From contig JAJTUQ010000011.1 of NCBI GenBank assembly GCA_021399445.1, positions 248,001 to 312,000 of the forward strand: a stretch of DNA of 64,000 nt, read 5' to 3'. Source of the stretch: Xylogone sp. PMI_703. Its lineage: Eukaryota > Ascomycota > Leotiomycetes. The notes under the pieces were generated by a model. That model had not been told where the DNA came from. It ran no database searches and was given only the letters and a program-made list of their open reading frames with translations. Shown piece by piece: positions 22,522 to 32,883 of the stretch. The position numbers were made by a program, and so were the translations under genes. Position 1 is the first letter of the stretch. Every line of letters begins with the position of its first letter.

Positions 22522-24180
22522 ATGAATTCTGAACCAAGAGTCATCTTCCTACTCCCAATAGCATTCATGGTATTTGTCATATTTACAAGACGAATGTTTA
22601 CCTTCGACCACGATCCCCAAGAGCCACCTGTTGCTCGACCAAGCATCCCTTATATTGGACATATTGTCGGGATCGCTAGACAAGGAATGATGTATTACAA
22701 GACTATTAGGTAGGCTCCATTCTACAAATGAGCTCTGTCGTATTGTGTACCTAACTTATATCCTAGCCAACGGAGCTATCTGCCAATATACACGATGTAC
22801 ATGGCAAATTACAAGCAGTATGTCGTGACCGAGCCTGAGCTCGTAACTGCAGTCCAGCGAAATTCCAAAAAAATATCGTTCAACCCATTCATGGCTTCGT
22901 GGCTCCAGCCACTCCTGAATATTTCGGAATCCGATATTGATGTTGTGAAGCAGAATATGGACTGCGAAGAGGGGAATTTTGGTTATATGAAGGATTCTTA
23001 TGACATACACCACGATCTATTGAGTCCTGGGCCGCACCTGGATAAATTGAGAGAAGCGGCAATGTTCAGACTTGCATGCATCCTGGGCAATATGGACGTG
23101 CAGCCTTTGTCAACTGGGTTATACGCTTGGATTCAACACCTCTTTACGGACATGAACACATACGCTATGTGGGGACCTCAGAATCCATTTGTTACCTCGA
23201 GTGATATGGAAAAAGACTTTTGGTAAGATTTGCTACACTCATATAGTAGAATGACCTATTAAATCATTTTCAGGCTTGTAGAAACACAATCCCATCTACT
23301 ATTGTTAAACTTATTACCTCGATACACATCGTCCGGGGCTTATCAGGCCAGGGAACGCATGTGTATATCATTCCGTGAATTTTACAGTAGCAATGGATTT
23401 GCAAACTCTTCTGACCTTGTCAAGCAAAGAATCGAGGTAGGAGAAAAATGGGGAATGAGTATGGAAGCTCTGGCTCGAATGGACATTGGGCTCTCGCAGG
23501 CGCTGCTAGTTAACTCCATACCTGTGGTATTCTGGCTGATTCTTCGCATTTTTTCGAACCCGGAACTGTTAGAAGAGATTAAAATGGAGGTACAAACTCT
23601 GCTCATTCAGGAAAATGGTAACCCTCAGTCACCTAAGAGCATCTCTTTCGACCTCTCAGCGGTCGGCGAAAAATGCCCTTTACTTATGGCAACGTGGCAG
23701 GAAGTTCTTCGTTCTTCAGCATATTTGCCCTCTGGACGCACAGTAATCGAAGACGTTGTTATTGGTGGGCATTTACTGAAAAAGGGTACGACCATTATCA
23801 TTCCTACGGGCGTGATCCACTCTGATTCTAAGCATTGGGGTGCCTCAGTAGATGAATTTCGACCACATCGATTCTTGAAGAACGGCGGTGCTGACTACTC
23901 TCGAAAACGCCACCCATCATCATTCCGGCCATTTGGGGGAGGCGCATCTTTGTGTCCAGGAAGGCACTTTGCTTTACAAGAAGGGCTAGTATTCGCGGCC
24001 ACACTAGTTATTGCATTTGAAATTGAAGGAGATGGTGGGAATTGGAATTTGCCACCGATGGATGCAGCTATTCCTAGCCTCGGAGGGTTCAAGCCTGCAT
24101 TTGATCCTAAAGTCAATATTAAAAGGCGGGAGGGATTTGAAAAGTTAATATTTTCCCACGGTATTACTAGCAGTTTCTAA
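22522..24180 (+). CDS. Cytochrome P450 monooxygenase, intact (3 exons)
   Basis: Exons 22522-22709, 22767-23222 and 23274-24180 join to 516 aa, with phase-2 GT-AG introns of 57 and 51 nt; the first has a CTAAC branch point. I start at the ATG at 22522 (MNSEPRV), because it begins directly before the membrane anchor; the upstream in-frame ATG at 22429 would add 31 non-hydrophobic residues. Features: N-terminal transmembrane helix, PSIPYIGHIVG hinge, ExxR (WQEVLRS), PERF-like DEFRPHRFL, and heme loop FGGGASLCPGRHFAL. It is an ER-membrane heme oxygenase of the group often labelled 7-alpha-hydroxylase or prostacyclin-synthase-like. The substrate is unknown. The paralogue at 19622-21307 is broken. 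The nearby NRPS remnant and regulators suggest a former tailoring role. Confidence 0.9.
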
Positions 24181-25353
24181 GCTTAATACTTCACAATCTC
24201 TAGAGCGTAAGTACATTTCTGATAAACCATGTTGTCGTAATTCGTTTCAGAAAAGTCAAAGGGTAGTAGATCCATTATGTTAGCTTTAGTAATGATTGGC
24301 AAGGTCTTGTCCGCGAGGCCATTCGAGCAAGGGCTGATGGTTCGTTCTCAGCATTTGCGTGATCGACACGGGCCAGGACGGATCGAGCAAGCAGCGGACG
24401 TCACCACCGGTTTGGCAGAAATACGCTTCCCTCCAACGCTCTTATCGTCTGGTCTTTGGAACCAGCAGTTTCCTATCAGCATGATCAGTTGTATTGCAAA
24501 TTGAGCTCGGGCATTTACTGGATAGCCAGGGTCATCGGCATCGGAAGCGAAGGATTGCAGTATTCGGAACTCCCGGCGTGCAGAGTTTTCCGATGCGCAT
24601 ACGACTCTGACAGCATTATTCTGACATGGCTAGCTCTCCTCATGCAGACATACCGCTGACCTCTGTTGTTAAAGTCTGAACATGAAAAGCATAAAACCAA
24701 AAACTTTATTGATACCCTTGCTTAATAGCGAGAATCTATCTCGGTATGATGTCCTCCCACGCCTTGTCAAAGAACGCGCAACCTTATATCCAGGGCTGTT
24801 TCGTTCCATCGACGACCGCTCCACAACTGTCAGGGTTTTTGGAGGTGCCTTCCGTTGATGACACGGGGCAAGATGTACTTCAAGACACCTGAAGAAGCAG
24901 CGACTTACATAATTCCATTTGAAGACAATGCTCAGGATGGCGTTGATCTGAATGAGTTTGACTCATCTCACGAAGGGAGTGCTAGCATTGTGTTTGGCAT
25001 GCTGCAACTTGGATGCAAGTTCAGACGTATGAATCCCTCGCTGCATGAGTGCAAACGCTCGTAGTTCTTGAGAAGATATTTTATCGATATTGTAATCTAA
25101 GACATATAATGAGCAAACACAGTTTCATTTCTAATAGACGTAAGTACTTGAGTTAAATCATAATCATTGTACCCTTCGTCTCTCAGTAAGCACTCTGCAA
25201 CGGGATTAATTAAGTCCAAAACTTTGACAATAGACCCATTGCATGTATTTGCTACAACACTAATAGTCTCTAATTGCTTTGTAGTAATTGTGGTAGTTGT
25301 CCTAGTGTTTCAATATTAGCTTTATTGGTCTCATCATAGTAAAATACTCGTAT
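24181..25353 (+). other. GC-richer coding remnants, unassigned
   Basis: Between 24277 and 24659 two overlapping plus-strand frames (75 and 67 codons) are richer in GC than the surroundings and have stretches that read like protein (GRIEQAADVTTGLAEIRFPP, SSGIYWIARVIGIGSEG). A third block at about 24780-25064 contains FKTPEEAATYIIPFED. They look like pieces of one or two dead genes broken by frameshifts. I cannot name the family. From 25065 to 25353 nothing is seen. Confidence 0.35.
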
Positions 25354-27170
25354 TTAAACTAACACTTTTCGAGCTAAGTCCAAAGAACAACAGAAAAGTA
25401 TGCCTGGGCCGAGAACATTTACCAAGATAGACCACCTTTTACCAAACCGTTTCTTGTTGTGAAAATTTGCCCGCATTTTGGCTTTTACTTCAGCTGTGAA
25501 TTCGTCCCAGTTGTTATGAATGCTTTTCAGCATGTCATCAATCATAGTTGTGGCATCACCACGGCCGACCGCAGGTAGAATCGTGTGATTGCGATATTTC
25601 TTTAGCTTACAGCCTTGCAAGGCGGTCTCATAACCTTGATGCAAAAGAACTAATGCCACTCTGGTTCGAATTGGATCATCTTCCATTTCCAGCTCAAGTT
25701 GGCAGATACAAGAGTAAGCGTCTTTCATCTTTTCGATGCCAACTGTGTTACCAATAGGATTCAATATTTCCGCATGATGCCATAAGCCGTTTTTAGTCCA
25801 GCGTGGAAGGTGTGTTTCAAGGAAGCTCGCGCAATCACTTCTAATGTAATCTGATACCATTATAGGACCAGCAGACGTATTGCCCATCGGTGAAGGTTGA
25901 GTGGCTTCCGGGGTTCCTCGATGCCATAACGGTGAAGAAACGTGGGAAAGTCGACCTGTTGGAAAAGACTCTTCCATAGATTCTAAAGACCATACAGCTT
26001 CGTCATTTCCTCTTATAGTCTCTACGGGAAGGGCCTCAAGTTCCCCAACAATATTAGAAAAGGTACCAAGGCTTTCGGTTGCTGGAGAATAGGATATGTC
26101 TGTAAGAAGTTCCTGCCCAAGGTTTGTTTGCACATTTACTATGCGAAGTTAGCATAGAACAGTTGGGGTCTGGTGATAAAGTCAATCCGAAAGACTAACA
26201 ATCTAAGGGGGTTGGTTGACACAAGTCGACTTGCATTTCGCTAGACTCAGACGCAGAATACAAAGCTCTTCTGCCATCCTATGCAAGCCCTAAGGTTTAG
26301 CTAAAGGAAACTCTCAATACTATCATCACGCACCTTAAAATGACTCATATTTTGGCCCATACTGATCAAGTGTGAATCGTAGCCATAATCAAGCACAATT
26401 CCAGGTTCTGAAGCTGTTTGATTTGGGCAATTACTGGAACCTTGTTTAGGGGGTCCAAATTCTACTGCCGTAGCTTCCGAAACTTCCGGATGCACAGTTG
26501 GCAAGACATTTTGTAACGGACAGGGTGGACAGTTGAATGTTGACTCTTTTGGTACTGAGGTAGGAGGCGGTCTCGGTGTTCGGTTTGCATCCAACACATA
26601 GTCACTCCACGAAGCTGTTAGATATTTTCATATTGGCGTTTAAAGTTAAATAACAGCTACATATTTGGTGATTTACCTTAAAAAGGTACTTTTTTCTAGT
26701 ACGAGTTTTGGACGGAAATGTTCACCGCTCGAACTATCAACCTGAGCTACCTCCACCCTGTAAGGTGCCAGGCGTGTAGCGAGAAGTTCAATATTGGCAA
26801 CATCACTCTCTTCGATGAATACTTTTAGAGCATCAACAAATTCATCAATATTGAAACGAGTTAAAGCATACATCATGACTGCAAGATTGAAGCTTGATTC
26901 AACTTTAATATCGGCGACATATATTATTTGCCCGCCTGACAGGGAGTGGAGATCCAAAAAAGAACGGAAACGGCAAGGTCATGGGTTTATGATGAAAGTT
27001 TAGTAAAAAGGGCAGCTAGATTAATTCAAACCCCTAACCTTTTGAGAGGCACGAGTTGTCCAAGACTAACCTTTCAGGTTCCAGTAGCTTTCGACAGTCC
27101 AAGCGCGAACATTGCCTTGGTTTTTAGCACTGTGATTCTTGTAATAGAGCCATCGGAACGTTAAGAAGGG
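25354..27170 (-). CDS. Hypothetical multi-exon protein (model uncertain)
   Basis: Minus-strand exons can be followed at 27170-27071 (PFLTFRWLYYKNHSAKNQG...), 26935-26677 (starting GGQIIYVADIKVESSFNLAV), about 26604-26300 and about 26135-25354. The first junction is clean: GTTAGT donor and TCAG acceptor, phase 1, making the chain NLK-GGQIIYV. The joins between the third and fourth blocks are unclear; a small extra exon around 26200-26290 may exist. The last exon encodes about 260 residues ending near LDLARKVLV, with a charged middle (MRANFHNKKRFGKRW). I recognise no domain and no signal peptide. The 5' end is cut off by repeat DNA at about 27205, so the gene may be truncated. Function unknown. 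Confidence 0.5.
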
Positions 27171-27204
27171 CTAGCAATCTCAGCTGCAAGCACCAGCCGA
27201 TGAG

Positions 27205-27221
27205 AGTCACCAGTATTCACC
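27205..27221. repeat. Single arm of the CCAGTATTCACC MITE family
   Basis: AGTCACCAGTATTCACC matches the arms of the MITE at 60385-60500 and the one at 51611-51725. Only one arm is recognisable, at the 5' edge of the hypothetical gene, which it may have truncated. Confidence 0.4.
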
Positions 27222-27586
27222 TGTCAGTTGAAATCACGCAGGGCAAGACTAATATTATGATGCCACGTCATCATTTTAGTGAAGAAGGTGTTATAGATGC
27301 GGTATGGACTTTCCCGCCCGGAGATGATCCAGATCCTGTTGTCGTTTGCTCTTGCTCGAAAGATATCGGACATGTATCGGTTTGTAGCGACTCTGAAGAT
27401 GAGTAGAGAAGTAGACAGGATCCGGAATTTTGTGTCTTTCGGTAGTACAGTGTATCGATATCCTCGATATTGCTATATATTTTTTCGTGCTCAAAATTAA
27501 ATTCCCATACAAATAACGATATTCGATATTATCGCCATAAATTGCTCAAATATTGTTAACAATAGCTTATAGTAACTAGTTTTACT

Positions 27587-27880
27587 ATGCCTCGTAAGCA
27601 AAGTTCTCTTGATCAATGGTGTGCTCTTCGGGTGTGGTCACGACACCCTCAGCGGTCGCAAAAAGCCTGTATTGAATGGTTTCAGAGAGAACTTGATGTC
27701 AAAATCATCTAATCTACAGTCTTTGAAGAATCGCTTTCTAGCCATTTTTCAAGCTTTGATAGTGCTGAATCATTTATGCAAGGTAATAATCGTGCTTGTG
27801 TTCGATTACCTCAATGGCCAGATCTTGAAAAAGTTCTTATTCCTTCTTGCAATATTTGGAGGCCACTGCACAGGGTTCTT
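27587..27880 (+). pseudogene. Pogo-type transposase N-terminal fragment
   Basis: The ATG at 27587 starts MPRKQSSLDQWCALRVWSRQ and continues as a CENP-B-like DNA-binding region (KACIEWFQRELDVKI, later RACVRLPQWPDLEKVL) interrupted by a stop around 27710 and frame changes. The DDE domain is absent. The type is inferred from the order of HTH-like blocks known in pogo/Tc1-mariner elements. It is different in sequence from the 9.3-10.9 kb element. Confidence 0.6.
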
Positions 27881-28173
27881 ACAGTTGCCTAAACTAGTTG
27901 CTAGTACTACCCCATAGCTGGTACTACCCTTTCAATGGTACTAGCGATCCCATTTCCTGGTCCCAAAACCTTAGTACTCGAATAATATAAAAGGTCTAGG
28001 TACTACGGGAGTCTGTTACATCCCATCGAGGTCGTGACAGTCTGATAATCAGGTGTAGTGTCGTTGCGAGGAAGAAACTCCGAGTTACTGCCGATCTTAT
28101 TGGTAAGTTGCTAGTAAGATAGAATAAAGATGACCGCACAGGATGAATGCTTCAGTGACGGCATAGATGAGGG

Positions 28174-29971
28174 TCATCCTAGACTATAAGGGGATAGTCT
28201 GAAATCTTTTAATCTACCTTCAATCATATGACACCAATTAAGTTTTCGCACTGCTTCACTCGAAAGAAAGGTATCGTCGGTAGAAATACATATGAATGCC
28301 CTTTTCGCAACAGCAAGGGGGAATAGATAGACCATAGCACCAAGGATTCCTTTACTTGGATGTAAGAAGTATTCGGCAGACTGGCAGATATGCGACGCAA
28401 GTTGCATGAGCTTACTATTAAGTTGTTCTGTATATCTCTTTGGGTTTTTGATTGGTTCATGAGTAAGTGATAAGAGCTGATGAGTCATATCTTCTAGAAA
28501 TCCTGTAATGCATATCTGAATGGCCTTGTGGAAAATAAAGCTAGTTGCAATTGGAAAATCTGCGAAAGTATGGGCAGTTGGAAAGACTTTGCCAAGGTGA
28601 AGCTCACTTGGATCCGCAGATACGTTCGTCCATTGAGCAAATGTCGTTTGGAATATCTGAAGCTCAGGGATTGCTTTCTCCTGATCATAGTCTCGTTCGT
28701 ATTGTTTCTGAAAAAAACCGTGAGACTTATCAATATCTGACTGAATAGATTTTGCTCGCTCTAGAAGCTGTGTTAATTGTCCGATCATGTCAGTGTTAAC
28801 AGATTTCGAGATTTGAGCGTTATTAGACAGTAAGGCAAAGTTGTTGTAGACCGGAAGAAAGAGATTGTAGACCGGAAGAAAGAGATAAGCCTTATCAAGA
28901 AGCTTTTGTAGTGGCTGCGATGCTTTTGGATGTCGTGTTTTCCACTGAGGATGTATCCAGGCCTGTCGGCTCATGAGTGTCGACCGAGGTTGTATCATCT
29001 GGAACGTAATCTTTGGTCTTATGTAAGCAAGTTTGCTAATTAATTTGGGTTATTTTGCATTGAAGCAGTCTAAAGAGAAGTATTAGATACAAACTCACAT
29101 CTTTTACTCGATACTCAAAATAAAGATCTTGTAGAAGATCAGACTCTAGTAAGTCTGGACCTAACTTCTGAAACATCGCACCAATACCATTTAGATGTTG
29201 ACGGGCATTAAAATAAGAACGATTGACGATAAGCTACAGATGTTAGAAGGATACGGGATACGCATAGTATTAGTCAACTCTCACCTCATAAGAAAAACAC
29301 CCAAAGCATGCCAAGTTAAGCAGTTCCCAATCTTGTCTGCTAACCTCTACAGTGGCGGCTATTCGATTTCTCATACTCAGTAATGATCTCGAATACAAGC
29401 GAATGGAGTTGTGCATCAAATCTTCGGATGATACATCCTCGGAGTTACTGTCCGCCGCAACAACAGCCAAAGCAATGGCAAGCAGGACAGAGCTCAACGA
29501 GTTAGTATCTGTGTTAGAGACGAAACCACAGGCTGCGGACAACCAAGTTGAACATATTGCAGGAACTAAGACTTGGTTGTCATTTCGACTAGCGAACAAG
29601 ATGACTGGTTCTGGGAGATAAAGCTCCTGTAGGAGGCCAAGAAAGGCCTTCTGGTACTGCGAGGCTGGTGCAATCGAAATATAAGATGAGTCTAAGCCTA
29701 GGGTCGCGTATCCTCGCTGGTGGGCTAGTCGGGAATCAGAGCTCTGAATTGAGCCCAGATTACATCCAATGGTCGACGTCACATTTAAACTCTTAGAAAA
29801 TATCGGCTCATTACTCGAAATAATGCGAAAGTCTAAAGCGCGCTGGTATCCTGTGCAGGTCAGACCGGAGTGAAGACACCGCAGGCACGAAGGCCGCTCC
29901 CCTCCACATTTGACCTTCCGCTGCCTGCAGACATGGCATTTGAGGGCTCTGAAATATGCCCCCCCAACCAT
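28174..29971 (-). CDS. Zn2Cys6 transcription factor, copy 2 (3 exons)
   Basis: Minus-strand exons 29971-29285, 29233-29099 and 29010-28174 (687, 135 and 837 nt, all phase 0) give 552 aa. The zinc cluster (CHVC..., last Cys near residue 40) is intact, and the rest parallels copy 1 residue by residue across most of its length (for example QKAFLGLLQELYLPEP against QQAFLGILQELYLPEP). Compared with copy 1, the third exon has a 21-bp tandem duplication (28848-28889) that repeats LFLPVYN, accounting for most of the extra length. The reading frame is clean. Like copy 1 it is presumably a nuclear regulator, and similarity extends into the promoter. Both copies appear functional, so one has not simply replaced the other. 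Confidence 0.88.
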
Positions 29972-30136
29972 GTAGTATATTGCGCTATATAGGAACTGCT
30001 GTCGCTCCGGATTGTTGCAAGCAAATGAATATCTCGCTTCTCTGGCCAGATATTAGCGAGATATTTTTGTGTTAGTTAAAATCAATCTTATATGTGATCA
30101 CTGTCCGAAGTTGGATGTATCCGCGAACTTCATGCG
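29972..30136 (-). promoter_or_regulatory. Duplicated promoter of regulator copy 2
   Basis: On the minus strand this region reads GAAGTTCGCGGA, an AGATTGAT block, AATATCTCGCTAA and CAATATACTAC before the ATG, in the same order as upstream of copy 1 (2764-2923). The left limit of similarity is near 30136. Confidence 0.5.
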
Positions 30137-30375
30137 ATTGGATCAACGAGGATAGCTAGTTCGTAGCCTAACTACTTGTTACTATAAGCGGAATGGTTAG
30201 TCTCATGCAGATTGCTTATTGCTCTAGGTGGAATAGTCTGCATTCGCTAGCTACTTCTCTGTTGGAATACCGTAGGATCTCAAATTTACCGGAGATGCGC
30301 TATGTGGGTTCCCGCGTGAGGGAGATTTTGCGGTCTAACTCACAATCTAGGTTAGCTGAACCGCCTAAACTACTA

Positions 30376-30651
30376 ACGTAACTCCCACTTGGTCGGCGCA
30401 CCCAATTAGTCGGCGCACCTAAATTTACCGCAAAATCAAGTAAAACTACACCCTTGTGATTTCAACAACTATAGAGTATTATAAAATGAAACTTTCTAGA
30501 TTAATTGACTGTATTCTAATGAGTATAGTTATATACCTTTTTAGTGGTTCAAATATCTACAATACAATAGTATGGTTCTTGAGTTTGCTGGGGTATGGTT
30601 TTGCTTGATTTTGCGGTAAATTTAAGTGCGCCGACTAATTGGGAGTTACGT
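30376..30651. mobile_element. 276-bp MITE, second copy of the ACGTAACTC family
   Basis: Arms ACGTAACTCCCA... and the reverse complement at the right end, flanked by TA. The inner part of the arm (GCGCACCxAAATTTACCGC, GCAAAATCAAG) equals that of the 440-bp copy at 8651-9090. The centre is deleted relative to that copy. Confidence 0.82.
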
Positions 30652-30747
30652 TAATTGTGGGATAAACCACTGATGTAAGCAAAAATTCAGTGCTGATGAC
30701 CAACAGCTATGCCATATACAAGGTTGATAACCGATGGCGGGGTTGCG

Positions 30748-30772
30748 ATATTTATCCCAACACCACAGTAGG
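30748..30772. repeat. Lone MITE arm
   Basis: ATTTATCCCAACACCACAGTA matches the arm of the MITE at 60203-60341 with one substitution. No partner arm is seen nearby. Confidence 0.4.
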
Positions 30773-30911
30773 TATTGCCTTTGATCAAGGTATTACCCGC
30801 ATGGATGATAATCTCTCGGACAAATGAATTTGACTAGTACTCGGGAGCTCGGGCGACGGGAATGGATGGGTATCCAAGCTGCTATATGGATATCCAAGTT
30901 GCTGTGTGCTA

Positions 30912-31090
30912 TACAGAGGTCGCAGTGAAATGTCTTAGGAATGCGCTAGTGGTTAGTGCCTCGCTAAAGAGAGTTATCGTGCATAAATAACTTAACGTTA
31001 AGGTGAATGGCAATTATGTAAGGCTTTATTGCATAATTTGGCACTAGTGTCACTAGCGCCGTCTTAAGACATTTTATCGCGACCTCCGTA
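30912..31090. mobile_element. 179-bp MITE, GGTCGC family
   Basis: Inverted arms of about 45 bp: AGAGGTCGCAGTGAAATGTC on the left and its diverged reverse complement (GACATTTTATCGCGACCTC) on the right, with TA at both tips. Inner parts ATGCGCTAGTGGTTAGTGCC and GGCACTAGTGTCACTAGCGC pair imperfectly. Non-coding. Confidence 0.7.
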
Positions 31091-31169
31091 TGGCTATATG
31101 GATATCGTCTTGGATATATCGATATCCATCCAAATTAACATCTTGAGCGTGGATATTGATATTTACAAG

Positions 31170-31424
31170 TCTGCGCTTGAGATAAGATCTGTAGAATAAG
31201 TGCACCTTTAGTGCTACCATCTTGTGTATTCATCTCCTGAAATACACGCAATGCCTCTAAAGTGACATCTACTACACTGAAATAATGACCCGTATCCACC
31301 CGCTTCCTTGTAATATCTGTTATATACCTTCAGTGTCTTTAAATAGGAAATACCCTACATTATTAACAAACACGTCAATTTGACCGAATTTAACCAAAGT
31401 TGCTTTAATTGTCTTCGAAATCTG
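31170..31424 (-). pseudogene. Short-chain dehydrogenase fragment
   Basis: On the minus strand a segment reads QISKTIKATLVKFGQIDVFV followed by NNVGYFLFKDTEG, the NNAG-type structural motif and following strand of classical NAD(P)-dependent SDRs. After a broken stretch it continues VVDVTLEALRVFQEMN and GALILQIL, which match the next helix and strand of an SDR. Both ends of the fold, including the glycine-rich cofactor loop and the YxxxK active site, are gone, and stop codons interrupt it. This is a relic only. Confidence 0.6.
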
Positions 31425-32883
31425 CTTACATTAACTTAACGTCAGGAGTTAACTTCATAACGTTAGATAAGCTTAGCGGATGGGAAAGGCTAGATAATAA
31501 CACGCTTAATGAAGGTTTTGGCGAGAAGAATGCGATTGAGTGGCCATCACCAGAGAAGCAACTGGCCTATTAGTCAAAGTTGTTAGACTGATCTTCTAGC
31601 ACATTCACATCAGGGGGGAGAGTCTATTTGAGCTCTCGAGCGAAATAAAACTTTTAATCAAAAGCGGTCTCACCTATCAAACCCATTGAATCATGGGGCC
31701 ACTGAAATGCAGGCATTAGGACAGGATTAATGGTTTAGAAGAGAGTGTAAAATTGAACGAAACACTTTAAACCAAAAACGGGACTAGTAGTCAAGGATTC
31801 AATACTTTTTGGGGGTATCGATTGAATAGCAAAGAATCCGGGAGCACTCACGAATCATAAGTACAAGATCCCCCGACACTAGAACCACGCTACTCGGACA
31901 TACTCTCCTTATCTCCGGAATAATACTGTAGTTACACTGTAATTAGGCAGCACTTCTGTAGATCGAGCGCGTTTGTCAGCAGCTAGCATGTAACTATGAA
32001 CTACCACTCTAGTCATCTCTCGCAGTTGGTGCTTGCTGTAAATGGGTCCGGATTGGAAGATCTGGAGCAATACCAACAAGACTCAGTACACATGGCTCTG
32101 CAGATCAACAGAGCTATCAGTATGACCAATTAGAGTTGCACATTAAGTGGTCTAGTAACCGAAAGCTGGAGTGGAGACTAAGTGGCCCATAAGCCACTCC
32201 TTTCAAAATCTCCTGATTGGGATTGTGAGGTACTCTGGTGCTATAGGGACAAGTTCAGCGAGAGGGATTTCTACGCTTTATCTTCAGGGATTTTGGTGAT
32301 GCCAAGTGCCGTGCTTACCTCCATCATGTATCAGAGCATACTCTAGATTAGACCTCCAAGGAACACTCATCAGATACCAAGAGGGTCACTCTTCTTTAAC
32401 ATGCATCTTGTTGGGGAGGTTATGGCTTTCAACAACAATGGGAGGCATATAATTAAATTGATTAAACTACTGAATTTAACTACTGTATAGCTGTAGTTTG
32501 GCTATAGAAAAAGGGGTGGGAATGAGGCCGGGAAGGTAGAGCAGATAGAAGTGGAACCTCGTTTAGACTTATATCCGCATACTGTATGTATTACTATTAT
32601 AGGACCTTACAACTGGTCACAATATGTGATCAATTTACTCTCCGGCTAAAACATATAGCCGTATTACGGCCCACTTCATACACGTTCCGAGATATCTTAG
32701 CTATATATTCTTTGTATGTATACCTTACATCTACCCCCATCCACCACTGTTCACCAGCTCTCAGCTTCCTATCTCAATAGTTTTTTTTATCAGCGTTTAG
32801 ATTTTACATTACCATATCCCACTAGTATCGAGTCTATAAGCCCCGGCGAAAGAGAAAAATACGATACTTCCCCTTTCAGCTTG
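31425..32883. other. Intergenic, upstream of the aldehyde dehydrogenase
   Basis: No gene is supported. Composition becomes less AT-rich toward the dehydrogenase. Pyrimidine-rich stretches (CTCTCAGCTTCCTATCTC near 32758) directly before the start codon are typical of fungal leaders. The short open frame from 32716 in phase with the gene is probably untranslated leader. Confidence 0.45.
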
